From the NCBI GenBank assembly GCA_002354335.1, contig DELI01000019.1, positions 223,354 to 287,353 of the forward strand: a stretch of 64,000 nt of DNA, given 5' to 3'. Under the pieces are notes generated by a model that saw only the letters and a list, made by a program, of their open reading frames with translations, had not been told where the DNA came from and made no database searches. A program made the translations under genes and the position numbers. Positions 27,236 to 34,812 of the stretch are shown here, one piece after another; within the stretch, counting starts at the first letter, position 1; every line of letters starts with the position of its first letter. Source of the stretch: Sphingobacterium sp. UBA2700. GTDB lineage: Bacteria > Bacteroidota > Bacteroidia > Sphingobacteriales > Sphingobacteriaceae.

Positions 27236-27351
27236 AAATTACTACAAAACGTAGTTTATACGTATCATAAATCGAACTTTTGGTGTAGCCCAACTTTCTC
27301 ATTTACCCTGCTTTTCAGCATATGTTTGACGGCGTTAAACACCTGAAAAAC

Positions 27352-27504
27352 ATGAAAAAACCAAATTATCAAGGTCCGCTGATCAAGCTGGAGCTCATTG
27401 AACTAGAATGCGGAATTGCCGCCCAGTCGACAGAAGGGGTTGACATCGGAACCCCAGGCGTAGAAGATCCGCCAGAAGACATTGATGAGCAGGAGTTATT
27501 TTAA
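27352..27504 (+). CDS. Small acidic peptide (50 aa) preceding fimbrillin-like gene
   Basis: Starts at MKKPNYQGPLIKLEL (ATG 27352); a longer frame begins at 27322 but adds ten unremarkable residues. The N-terminal half is basic/hydrophobic with alternating beta pattern (IKLELIELECGIAAQS), and the C-terminal half is strongly acidic and Pro/Gly-rich (GTPGVEDPPEDIDEQELF). It has one Cys and no signal peptide. Short proteins with a similar IAAQS-type centre occur next to fimbrillin-like genes in Bacteroidota, as far as I recall. The stop lies 20 bases before the next start. The function is unknown; a secreted or modified peptide, a minor pilus-locus component or a leader are all possible. Confidence 0.6.
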   Translation: MKKPNYQGPLIKLELIELECGIAAQSTEGVDIGTPGVEDPPEDIDEQELF

Positions 27505-27524
27505 ATTAATTGAGAACAAAAAAA

Positions 27525-29042
27525 ATGAGGAAATTGAATTTCATTAAAAAATGCATGGTTGCCAGCCTGATCGTAGGATCAGTCTTTATTCAAGGTTGCG
27601 AGAAAAGTGAATCGGCAGCAGATACGGACGGAAACACGACCGTATTAATTAAAGTAGTCGATAAAGCGAGGATTCAAGCATCGACAACACTTCCTAAGAT
27701 AAAATCTTATCAGATGGAAGTTCAAAGTGATAAGAACGACGACGTTCCGTTGCAGGTGACTGCAGAGTCAAGTGTTGAAGAAGGAATTACCCCAAACCAA
27801 CCCAAACTTATCAGTTCAACCAACCGCTCTTCGGCGGCAGGACTAAAGGCGTCTACAAATGCTGCAAAAGGCGCAAAGTATCGCATGATGATCTATTATA
27901 AGGATAGCGGTCTATTCTATAAATCGATGATGATGAATGCTGATGAGATGGCTAAAGTGGAACTACCTAGCCATAACACTTTTAATTGGATAGCTTATAC
28001 CTACAACGACGACAGTGAGTTAGAAGTACCCAGCGACTTGGATAATCCAAAAATAGAATCACTGATCGAAAGACCGCTTTTATATGCTAGTGGTGAAATC
28101 GAAGTAGAGGGAGGCCAAGCGTCAATTGACATTCAATTTAAGTACTTACAGGCACAAGTTGTTGTAGAATTAAATTCCACACAAATGTATGGAACTGTCG
28201 TATCGGTGAAAGCTAAATTTGACAAGACAGACTACATCAAAAACGCTACATTAAACTTAAAAACGGGGAAATTCGAAGATGTACAAAGCAGCAATATCAG
28301 CGACCTGACGTTTCATACCGATGTAGACGGAAAAACAAAATACACATCATACTATACGATCGAACCTGAAAGATTGACAAACATGGGCGTTATCTTTTCC
28401 GAGATTCAGGTGAAGCTCGATGAGACGGGAGAAATACGTTCAGGATTAACCAACGCAGGCGTCCCACAGCTCGTAAATTTTGAATTTGTAAATCCTGCCT
28501 CCTTTAAGACGTTGAGAGCAAGATTGATGGTTACAGGCGGTTATTATCTTGTGCGCGGCATAAAATGGTCTCCAGGATACCTGTATATTCATTCTGACGG
28601 CAGCTACCGCTTCCGTTCTGAGCAAAAGTATCTTGGCTATTATGACTGCGATTTCTACTGGAACTGGAAGTCAACAACACCTAGAGGACGAACAGGAAGC
28701 GGCGATCCTTGCGCAAAGGTTTATCCGGAAGGCAACTGGCGACTACCTACATATGCTGAAATCAGCAAAATGGCAGGTACTTATTTGTCGAGCGGTTCTA
28801 ATTTCGTCGCTTACCCCGACGAACGTACAACAAATCGTTATATGTACTTGATGGAGCATGGAATCATGTCCGGATATTACTGCAACGCAACATGTACGGG
28901 TTATGGAAAAATTTGGTCGAGCACTCAAAAATCCAGTTGCGCTGCCTACATCTTAGAGATCGAAGCTTCATGCCTAAAAGCCTGGGTGACGCATCTTTCA
29001 ACAAGCTACAGGCTTCCTGTACGCTGCGTAAGAAACAATTAA
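27525..29042 (+). CDS. Fimbrillin-like lipoprotein with C-terminal FISUMP-like domain
   Basis: 505 residues from the ATG at 27525; the frame extends to a TTG at 27510 that would add five residues. Lipobox VFIQGC gives a lipid-modified Cys at about residue 25. Residues about 35-330 are fimbrillin-like, with the ATRVSG motif absent but with a WIAYTYND segment, FKYLQAQVVVELN and YYTIEPERL. The C-terminal 140 residues hold DPCAKVYPEGNWRLPTYAE and end in SYRLPVRCVRNN, which is the hallmark of FISUMP/major-paralogous domains. The domain has several Cys that may form disulfides. It is predicted to be displayed at the surface and follows the 50-residue peptide. The ligand is unknown. Confidence 0.8.
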   Translation: MRKLNFIKKCMVASLIVGSVFIQGCEKSESAADTDGNTTVLIKVVDKARIQASTTLPKIKSYQMEVQSDKNDDVPLQVTAESSVEEGITPNQPKLISSTNRSSAAGLKASTNAAKGAKYRMMIYYKDSGLFYKSMMMNADEMAKVELPSHNTFNWIAYTYNDDSELEVPSDLDNPKIESLIERPLLYASGEIEVEGGQASIDIQFKYLQAQVVVELNSTQMYGTVVSVKAKFDKTDYIKNATLNLKTGKFEDVQSSNISDLTFHTDVDGKTKYTSYYTIEPERLTNMGVIFSEIQVKLDETGEIRSGLTNAGVPQLVNFEFVNPASFKTLRARLMVTGGYYLVRGIKWSPGYLYIHSDGSYRFRSEQKYLGYYDCDFYWNWKSTTPRGRTGSGDPCAKVYPEGNWRLPTYAEISKMAGTYLSSGSNFVAYPDERTTNRYMYLMEHGIMSGYYCNATCTGYGKIWSSTQKSSCAAYILEIEASCLKAWVTHLSTSYRLPVRCVRNN

Positions 29043-29151
29043 ACGATACAGAAAAGTTAGAAAAGCTTTTTCTATATAGGTTTCAATTTATAATTGTTTT
29101 TTCAAGTTAGCTTTCCATTTACCTATGGAAAATTGACTATTGCTTTACAAC

Positions 29152-29171
29152 GCTCCCCCCTCCGGGGGAGC
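29152..29171 (+). terminator. GC-rich terminator after fimbrillin/FISUMP gene
   Basis: GCTCCCCC / GGGGGAGC forms an 8-bp GC-rich stem with loop CTCC, followed by TGCGTTTTA. It lies 110 bases after the gene's stop and just before the stop of the convergent hydrolase gene. Confidence 0.75.
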
Positions 29172-29182
29172 TGCGTTTTAGG

Positions 29183-29995
29183 TTAATGATAACCTTCATA
29201 ATAGGCTCCGCCGCAGGTCGGTTGTTTGGGATCAAATATCGATAATGCTTTGAATAAGGAAATCGCCATCTCTTTATGGCCTTGCCCATTTGGATGCAGT
29301 GGATCGTTCAATAGTTTCTTTGACCATTGATCGGCATACTTTCTTTTTAATTCGCCATTCCAAATTTCCCATTGATCGACGAAAATAACCTGCTCCTTAG
29401 CAACAAGGGCCTTCATTTCAGCAACGTAATCTTTTAAATTGGCGCGCTCTGGCGCATGCGATTCAAGAATCGCTGTTGGACTGAGCAGTACCGGAATAGC
29501 AGCAATTGCACGTATTTTTCGAATCAAATTCCCTAGATTTTCTCCATACTGCTCTACAGAAATGGCCTTGTCTTTCGCCGCGTCGTTCGTGCCGATCATT
29601 AGAAAAACGACCTGTGGCTTACTATGCGCGACTCGCCAATCAAAATCGTCTAGAATATTTTTGGTTGTATTTCCGCTCACAGCAGTATTAATGATCAAAT
29701 CGCGCGATCGCCCCATCTCATACCGCACGCGTTCAAAAAATATTTCGGAGTAGGTACGCATACCATGCGTATGTTTTGCCCCTTGAGTGATACTATTTCC
29801 CGTAAATAGCCAGGTAATAGGGGTTTTGCTTTTCAGCATTTCTGCAATTGCTCGCTTATCTTTTTCGAGCGAATCACCTAACAGTTGATTGCAAACGACT
29901 TCTGGATTTCTCAACGTTAAACTAGCAGGCGTATTGCTTGCAGGATAAAGAAATAGAGAGGTGAAACAAGTTAAGAGTACATTGTTCAGGATCAT
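29183..29995 (-). CDS. SGNH/GDSL-family hydrolase, exported
   Basis: 270 residues with an N-terminal hydrophobic signal. SGNH blocks are in order: TGNSIT with nucleophile Ser68, Gly108 in AVSGNTT, Asn137 in IGTND, and DPLHPNGQGH with Asp231 and His234. Such enzymes are esterases or deacetylases acting on acylated sugars, lipids or polysaccharides in the periplasm or outside. The gene is alone, without a linked CAZyme, so the substrate cannot be assigned. An unusual feature is the C-terminal PTCGGAYYEGYH tail. The 200 bases upstream contain nothing recognisable. Confidence 0.9.
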   Translation of the reverse strand: MILNNVLLTCFTSLFLYPASNTPASLTLRNPEVVCNQLLGDSLEKDKRAIAEMLKSKTPITWLFTGNSITQGAKHTHGMRTYSEIFFERVRYEMGRSRDLIINTAVSGNTTKNILDDFDWRVAHSKPQVVFLMIGTNDAAKDKAISVEQYGENLGNLIRKIRAIAAIPVLLSPTAILESHAPERANLKDYVAEMKALVAKEQVIFVDQWEIWNGELKRKYADQWSKKLLNDPLHPNGQGHKEMAISLFKALSIFDPKQPTCGGAYYEGYH

Positions 29996-30196
29996 TTTAG
30001 GATTGATTTTTTGATTGAACTTAAGATACGATTTTTTGTTAAAGTTTCGAGCTTCTGACGAATCGCGGATTTACAAAAAAGCTATCCTTCGAATGATCAA
30101 TCCTAAGATGTCCTATTTTTTCGGAACGTGCCTGCTCCCAATGCCCATCAAGTAACTTGGGCCTAATACTCTCTCATTGGAAACTGGAAAACTTTT

Positions 30197-30550
30197 TTAT
30201 AGTTTTTTTAAGGTGACCCAGTTCTTTGGTTCAATCTCAAATTTTAGAGTAGAGCCACTGACTTCAAACGGCATTTTAAAGTCTCCATCCTCAACGATTA
30301 CCCCCTTATTGGTTTTCGTATCAAACGTATAGGTTCCGGTCCAGTTGTTGGGCTGATAATATCCTTGGATTTTTCCACCAGCCTCAAATGCAAGGGTAAT
30401 TTTAACCGGTTCCGGAAGCCCCCCGAATGTCCCCTTCCCTTCCCATTTGGTATCAACCAAATTGACGATTTCAATTTCATTCGAATCTTCCTTGCTACAG
30501 GAAACTAGGGTAATAGACAGCAAAAAAAAAGCATAGATTAATCTTTTCAT
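30197..30550 (-). CDS. Small hypothetical lipoprotein
   Basis: 117 residues from MKRLIYAFFLL (ATG 30550); the open frame reaches 30595 but the signal peptide begins at this ATG. Lipobox ITLVSC (Cys about 18). The mature part is a small all-beta domain (DTKWEGKGTFGG, KITLAFEAGG, WTGTYTFDTKTNKGVIVEDGDF from about residue 69), resembling the lipocalin-like/META-type domains found in many Bacteroidota lipoproteins. No enzymatic residues are seen. It is a single gene; no operon partner is evident. Confidence 0.75.
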   Translation of the reverse strand: MKRLIYAFFLLSITLVSCSKEDSNEIEIVNLVDTKWEGKGTFGGLPEPVKITLAFEAGGKIQGYYQPNNWTGTYTFDTKTNKGVIVEDGDFKMPFEVSGSTLKFEIEPKNWVTLKKL

Positions 30551-30626
30551 AGTGTGTGATTTATGTGTGTGTGATGAGAAAAAATAATCAAACACTATGC
30601 CGCTTGAAGTCTGCTTTTATCATCAG

Positions 30627-30695
30627 CCCTTTCACACCCAATGAATAGCCCTTTCAGAGTGGGTCTGATACGGTTATACATTGGGTATGAAAGGG
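30627..30695. repeat. 17-bp inverted repeat in spacer
   Basis: CCCTTTCACACCCAATG (30627-30643) is matched by the inverse CATTGGGTATGAAAGGG (30679-30695) with one mismatch. The loop contains another CCCTTTCA (30649-30656). It lies upstream of the small lipoprotein gene (which is on the minus strand) and next to the TTAG heptamer element. The function is unknown. Confidence 0.6.
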
Positions 30696-30719
30696 GTTTG
30701 TATTGGGTTTATGTTGTAG

Positions 30720-30959
30720 TTAGTGTTTAGTAGTTAGTATTTAGTAGTTAGTAGTTAGACCTATGTCGGGATTAGATGTTAGACAATTAGATTTTAGGCA
30801 ATGTGTATCCTTGAAAAGAGAGATATAAAGATGGAAAGGATATTTCGCCATAGGTCTAACTATTAAATACTAAGTACTAAAAACTATTCCTGAACCAGGA
30901 AAGGAAGGGTTTAAGACAGCACCAAATCTAATTTCTAAAATCTGACATCTAAAATCTAA
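30720..30959. repeat. TTAG-heptamer repeat element with crossed inverted repeats
   Basis: Ten heptamers of the form TTAGnnn run along the plus strand: block A at 30720-30761 (mostly TTAGTAG / TTAGTAT) and block B at 30772-30800 (TTAGATG, TTAGACA, TTAGATT, TTAGGCA). The reverse-complement forms follow: A' at 30849-30885 (CTAA every 7 bases, ending in the same TAGACCTATG context) and B' at 30925-30959 (AATCTAA-type). The order is A-B-A'-B'. A pairs with A' over about 37 positions with only a few mismatches and a 7-base insertion. There is no open frame or RNA family I recognise. Together with the 17-bp inverted repeat it fills the 30551-31017 spacer. Confidence 0.75.
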
Positions 30960-30972
30960 CGCTTGCGCAAAA

Positions 30973-30997
30973 AAAAGAGGTCTCGAGGACCTCTTTT
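30973..30997 (-). terminator. Terminator of the trypsin-like protease gene
   Basis: AAAAGAGGTC / GACCTCTTTT forms a 10-bp stem around the loop TCGAG. Read on the minus strand it follows the protease stop codon and runs into a long T-tract. Confidence 0.85.
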
Positions 30998-31017
30998 ATG
31001 ATGAATTTTTTTTGAGT

Positions 31018-31902
31018 TTAGTTGATTAATTCTTTCAAAGTAATCACTGGTTTTGTGCCTTTTACGACCATCTGTAAATCTCTTTGTTGGTGTGGGTTGT
31101 AATAGATGGAAGATGTTGTTGATACAGTTCCGATCAGGTTTCCTTTATTATCAACGACAGGTGCACCACTGGATCCGGCGGCATAGTCTGCTGTGATTTC
31201 CATTTCGGGGTATTTTGTGCTATTGCCTGAACGATCGCTCTTCATGTAGTTTCTAGCAACGATACCTTTTGAGAAGTAGAACAACATATTGTTTGGATTG
31301 CTTAATACAAACACATCAGCGCCTAATTTTGCGGTATTTCCTAATCCAAATGGTTTCAATTTATCTCCTTTTGTATCCACACGTAGGATGGCCAAGTCAT
31401 TTTCTTTTGAATTGGTCAGCACCTCCATCACAGGGTAGACTTTACCGTTTGCCGTCATAATCTGTAGCAACAATTTGTTCCCTGCCGTATCTGCATACGC
31501 TTCTACCACGTGATGATTCGTTACGATTAAACCGTCTTCATCGATTACATAGCCTGAAGCAGCATTCACATGTGTTTTATCACATTTACCACATAAGTAT
31601 GCTTCACTTACGACCACGGTTGATTCTAAAGCGCGCTCAGCGATCGCTTCGGCACTCAGTTCCTTTGTTGCTGGTTTTACGGATTGTACCTTTACTCTTT
31701 TATTCGCATTGGCTTTCAATTGTGCAACGGCGTCTTGCGGTGTCAAGAATTTGCCATTGCCAATGTTTGCGGCTGCTTCTTTTTCCATTAAGTCGAAGTA
31801 TGCTTGATTGTCATGGAAAGTATGATCGACTTTCTTTTGTTGAGCCTGCACGTTTAAAGCGAGCAACAAGGCAAAAATGGATAATTTAAATTGGGCTTTC
31901 AT
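31018..31902 (-). CDS. Exported trypsin-like (S1) serine protease
   Basis: 294 residues; signal peptide cleaved near VQAQ. A helical region (about 25-95) is followed by a chymotrypsin/HtrA-like fold: GYVIDEDGLIVTNHHV with catalytic His131, NDLAILRV with Asp169, and YAAGSSGAPVVD with Ser245. No PDZ domain follows, so it is not a full DegP. Just before the His motif there is an inserted CGKCDKTH (Cys104, Cys107, His111) that could bind metal or form a disulfide. It is a single gene with its own terminator, likely a periplasmic protease; the target is unknown. Confidence 0.88.
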   Translation of the reverse strand: MKAQFKLSIFALLLALNVQAQQKKVDHTFHDNQAYFDLMEKEAAANIGNGKFLTPQDAVAQLKANANKRVKVQSVKPATKELSAEAIAERALESTVVVSEAYLCGKCDKTHVNAASGYVIDEDGLIVTNHHVVEAYADTAGNKLLLQIMTANGKVYPVMEVLTNSKENDLAILRVDTKGDKLKPFGLGNTAKLGADVFVLSNPNNMLFYFSKGIVARNYMKSDRSGNSTKYPEMEITADYAAGSSGAPVVDNKGNLIGTVSTTSSIYYNPHQQRDLQMVVKGTKPVITLKELIN

Positions 31903-32136
31903 TTGTTTTTAATTTGGTTTATTGTTTTTATTTATCTTTTCAATAAAGTCTTTGCGAATATATTAATAAAGGCGCGATTATATCCTCATAATTAATATAG
32001 TTTCTGTTTTGTATAGAAAATAATACAAACAATTATAATATTAGCAATAGTTTACACTCTTTATTTAATTTATTACAGCGAATTAAGAGCTTAGTTTCGA
32101 GAATGTTATAGGTCTTGGATGGCATTTTATTTTTCG

Positions 32137-32317
32137 TGGGCTGACTGTCTATTGCTTTGTGGTAAAATGTTTCTTTCTACTGTTGGAAGACTGCCTATTT
32201 TGTGCGAAGATACATTGATCAATCGTCGAAAGGTAGCCTATTTTATTGTGAGAAGACGTGCTGTTCTGATGTGGAAAGATATACTATTCTCCTGCGGAAA
32301 GACTTGCTATCTGGAAC
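32137..32317. repeat. Degenerate tandem repeat, period about 23 nt, 8 units
   Basis: Eight head-to-tail units, mostly of the pattern TGGAAAGAcTtgCTATTnTnTG, start at 32137, 32160, 32183, 32205, 32226, 32249, 32272 and 32295. The last four are each exactly 23 bases. Units share a TGGAAAG-like start, a central CTATT and a terminal TG but are otherwise diverged. 23 is not a multiple of 3, so this does not encode a protein repeat. It occupies the middle of a 660-base gene-free spacer (31903-32566) before imuA. The flanking parts of the spacer are AT-rich with no recognisable gene. Confidence 0.7.
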
Positions 32318-32505
32318 CCTTTAGTGAAAGGACTTCAATAATACAGCCCACATTAGAATTCTACAATATATTTCCCGCATACAGTTCTACAATACTTTCC
32401 AACTATACAATCCAATGCATATTTCACAGAATATTTCGATGTATGGATAATTACTACTCTTCTTATCCGTCTTATTTTTACTAATAAATTTAGTTTTAAA
32501 CATTG

Positions 32506-32537
32506 TTTGTTTGCTAAATATTTTAGTATTAATTTTG
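32506..32537 (+). promoter_or_regulatory. Promoter of imuA-imuB-dnaE2 with palindromic operator candidate
   Basis: A -33-like TTTG (32506-32509) and a -7 TAATTTTG (32530-32537, matching TAnnTTTG) are separated by 20 bases. Between them lies CTAAATATTTTAG (32514-32526), a 5-bp-arm palindrome with a 3-base centre, placed where a repressor would block RNA polymerase. By analogy with LexA-controlled imu cassettes elsewhere it could be the damage-response operator. The Bacteroidota recognition sequence is not known to me. Confidence 0.5.
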
Positions 32538-32566
32538 TTTTGAAAGCCTTGAATAAGGAGGGTATG

Positions 32567-33301
32567 ATGTTAAGAAACAGAGAAGCATTAATCAGTCAGC
32601 TAAAAAACGATATGTTGCTTTGGCAGGGGGTAAAACCTCGGGATAGCCAAGAGGAGCGTCTTGGTTTAGGACCTATTGAGGAGGCTTTTCCCAATGGCCT
32701 TTTTCCTAAGGGCAGCATTCATGAATTTATTAGTAGCGGTCGCGAAGAGGGGGCTAGTTCTTGTGGTTTCATGAGTGTTTTGCTGGGGAAGCTGATGAAG
32801 AGCAAAGGTGTCTGTCTGTGGATCAGCAGCTTTAAATCTTTATTTCCTATTTCGATAAAAAGCTTTGGTGTTGAACCTGAGCGTGTTGTTTTTATCTGCA
32901 TGCAGAAGGAGAAAGATGTGCTTTGGGCGATGGAGGAGGCATTAAAATGCCCGGGCATTGCGGGGGTTATTGCGGAGGTTCATCAACTGGATTATACACA
33001 GACGCGTAGATTACAGCTTGCTGCAGAAAAAACGCAAGGTGTTGGTTTTATTTTACGTCATAATCCGCGCAGTTTGGCGGCGACTGCTTGCACAGCCCGT
33101 TGGCAGATTAAGCCTTTGGCGAGCGCTGCCGAGGAGGGTTTGCCGGGCATCGGTTTTCCGCGTTGGGATGTAGAACTGCTGAAGGTTCGAAATGGTAACC
33201 CCGGGCGTTGGGAAATGGAATTTTCCCACCTAGGTCTACGTCCTGTTTTTCAAAAATCGAGTACATCTATTTTATCCGGCAAAACTCAGCAGACAGGTTA
33301 A
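32567..33301 (+). CDS. imuA: ImuA-like RecA-fold protein of the mutasome
   Basis: 244 residues. The frame is open from 32507, but a strong AAGGAGG (32555-32561) sits 5 bases before the ATG at 32567 (another ATG is at 32564), and the promoter overlaps the longer version. It is a RecA/SulA-like domain: LGLGPIEEAFPNGLFPKGSIHEFI, from about residue 31, resembles the RecA entry loop; GFMSVLLGKLM replaces the Walker A region and lacks the GKT, so ATP binding is doubtful. ImuA acts as an accessory factor recruiting ImuB and DnaE2 in SOS translesion synthesis. It lies 6 bases before imuB. Confidence 0.85.
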   Translation: MLRNREALISQLKNDMLLWQGVKPRDSQEERLGLGPIEEAFPNGLFPKGSIHEFISSGREEGASSCGFMSVLLGKLMKSKGVCLWISSFKSLFPISIKSFGVEPERVVFICMQKEKDVLWAMEEALKCPGIAGVIAEVHQLDYTQTRRLQLAAEKTQGVGFILRHNPRSLAATACTARWQIKPLASAAEEGLPGIGFPRWDVELLKVRNGNPGRWEMEFSHLGLRPVFQKSSTSILSGKTQQTG

Positions 33302-33307
33302 TGTATC

Positions 33308-34810
33308 ATGAAAAAAAGGTATGCTTCCATCTGGTTTCCCTATCTGACGACAGATTGGCAAAGCAAGCGTCGCCCCGCTTTGCGAGATACTCCTTTTGTG
33401 TTTGCCCATCCGGTGCATGGGCGTATGTTGATCAGTGCGGCTAATGCTGCCGCAGAGAAGCATGCCGTGGTACAAGGGATGGTCGTGGCTGATGCGAAAG
33501 CCTTTCTCCCTTCGTTGGAGGTACTGGATGAGCGTATCGGTCTTCAGGAGAAATTACTGAAAGCTATCGGTCTTTGGTGCATTCGCTTCACCCCTATTGT
33601 TGCCTTAGATGAGCCTGATGGACTTATACTAGATATCAGCGGCTGTGCGCACCTTTGGGGCGGCGAAGAAAAATACCTGCAACATATTATTTCGCGCTTT
33701 GCACAATATGGTTATCAGGCGCGCATGGCAATCGCCGACAGCATAGGAGCGGCCTGGGCCGTAACCCGCTATGGGAAGAGCAACTGTATTGTTGACAGCA
33801 ATACCCAACTGGAGGCCCTATTAAACCTCCCTCCTATGGCGCTACGCCTGGAGGTGCCCATCGTAGAACGCATGTATCGTTTGGGTTTAAAAAAAATCAA
33901 AAGCTTCGCTGGCATGCCACGTTCCGTGCTTCGGCGGCGCTTCGGCGATCATACGGTTTTACGATTAGCGCAAGCCATAGGTTCTGAGGACGAGTTTATC
34001 CTTCCCCTAAAACCTGTTGCGCCCTATGAGGAGCGGCTTCCCTGCTTAGAACCTATCAATACGGACAAGGGAATTGAGATTGCTATCGAGAAACTGCTGG
34101 AGGCTCTTTGTGGGCGCTTGGCCAACGAAGGGAAGGGCATTCGGGAAGCCAGCTTGATCGGGCATCGTCTGGATGGCAAAGTGGAGCAGATCAGCATCGG
34201 CACCAGCCGTTCGACCGCCCATATACCGCATCTTTTCAAATTATTTGCGTTGAAGATCTCGCAGATTGAGCCTGCCTTAGGAATTGAGCTCTTTATTTTA
34301 CAAGCCCATAAGGTAGAAGATGCAGAGGCGAATCAGGAGATTTTATGGGATACCCGCACGGGGCTGGAGGATAGCAATTTGACGGAGTTGCTGGATCGCT
34401 TGAAGAATCGGGATACTGCTTGCGAGATCTTTCGCTACTTCCCTGATCAGCATTATTGGCCGGAGCGCTCCATGCGTCAAGTTTCTTCCATCACAGAAAA
34501 GGCGGGCTTCGACTGGCCTTTGGATCGGCCACGTCCGACTCGGCTGTTGGCCCGCCCTGAGCGCATCCATGTTACAGCTCCTATCCCCGATTATCCGCCT
34601 ATGGTTTTTCAGTACAAAGGTGTCCGCCATCCCGTTCGAAAGGCAGATGGACCAGAACGCATTGAACGAGAATGGTGGATCGACCCGGGGGAGCACCGGG
34701 ATTACTATGCGGTAGAAGATGATCAGGGGCAGCGATATTGGCTGTACCGTTCGGGGCATTATGGGAATAAGGAGTCGGATGAGTGGTTTATACATGGATT
34801 TTTTGCATAG
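33308..34810 (+). CDS. imuB: ImuB, Y-family polymerase-like mutasome hub
   Basis: 500 residues. The N-terminal 350 residues follow the Y-family polymerase fold: RYASIWFPYLTTDW at the start, ANAAAEKHAVVQGM, ALDEPDGLILDISGCAHLWGG, and a helix-hairpin-helix-like MYRLGLKKIKSFAGMPRSVL. The first catalytic Asp of true Pol IV/V (the DxD at the N-terminus) is replaced by SIWFPY, as expected for catalytically inactive ImuB, which bridges the beta clamp and DnaE2. The C-terminal part (about 400-500) contains the DUF6504-like PEREWWIDPG-type segment. It is translated between imuA and dnaE2, with a 2-base gap to the latter. Confidence 0.92.
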   Translation: MKKRYASIWFPYLTTDWQSKRRPALRDTPFVFAHPVHGRMLISAANAAAEKHAVVQGMVVADAKAFLPSLEVLDERIGLQEKLLKAIGLWCIRFTPIVALDEPDGLILDISGCAHLWGGEEKYLQHIISRFAQYGYQARMAIADSIGAAWAVTRYGKSNCIVDSNTQLEALLNLPPMALRLEVPIVERMYRLGLKKIKSFAGMPRSVLRRRFGDHTVLRLAQAIGSEDEFILPLKPVAPYEERLPCLEPINTDKGIEIAIEKLLEALCGRLANEGKGIREASLIGHRLDGKVEQISIGTSRSTAHIPHLFKLFALKISQIEPALGIELFILQAHKVEDAEANQEILWDTRTGLEDSNLTELLDRLKNRDTACEIFRYFPDQHYWPERSMRQVSSITEKAGFDWPLDRPRPTRLLARPERIHVTAPIPDYPPMVFQYKGVRHPVRKADGPERIEREWWIDPGEHRDYYAVEDDQGQRYWLYRSGHYGNKESDEWFIHGFFA

Positions 34811-34812
34811 CG

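Noticed and set aside
30551..31017. Remnant of an insertion sequence in the repeat-rich spacer
   Set aside because: Inverted repeats are present, but there is no transposase fragment, no target-site duplication and the repeats are heptameric rather than terminal.
32137..32317. Possible CRISPR array
   Set aside because: Units are contiguous and diverged, with no constant repeat alternating with unique spacers, and no cas genes in the window.
32119..32484. 121-codon plus-strand open frame before imuA
   Set aside because: It runs across the 23-nt tandem repeat, whose unit is not a multiple of three, has odd Cys/Arg-rich composition, no ribosome binding site and no recognisable domain.
32507..32566. 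Longer N-terminus for ImuA
   Set aside because: A strong AAGGAGG directly precedes the ATG pair at 32564/32567, and a promoter overlaps the would-be extension.
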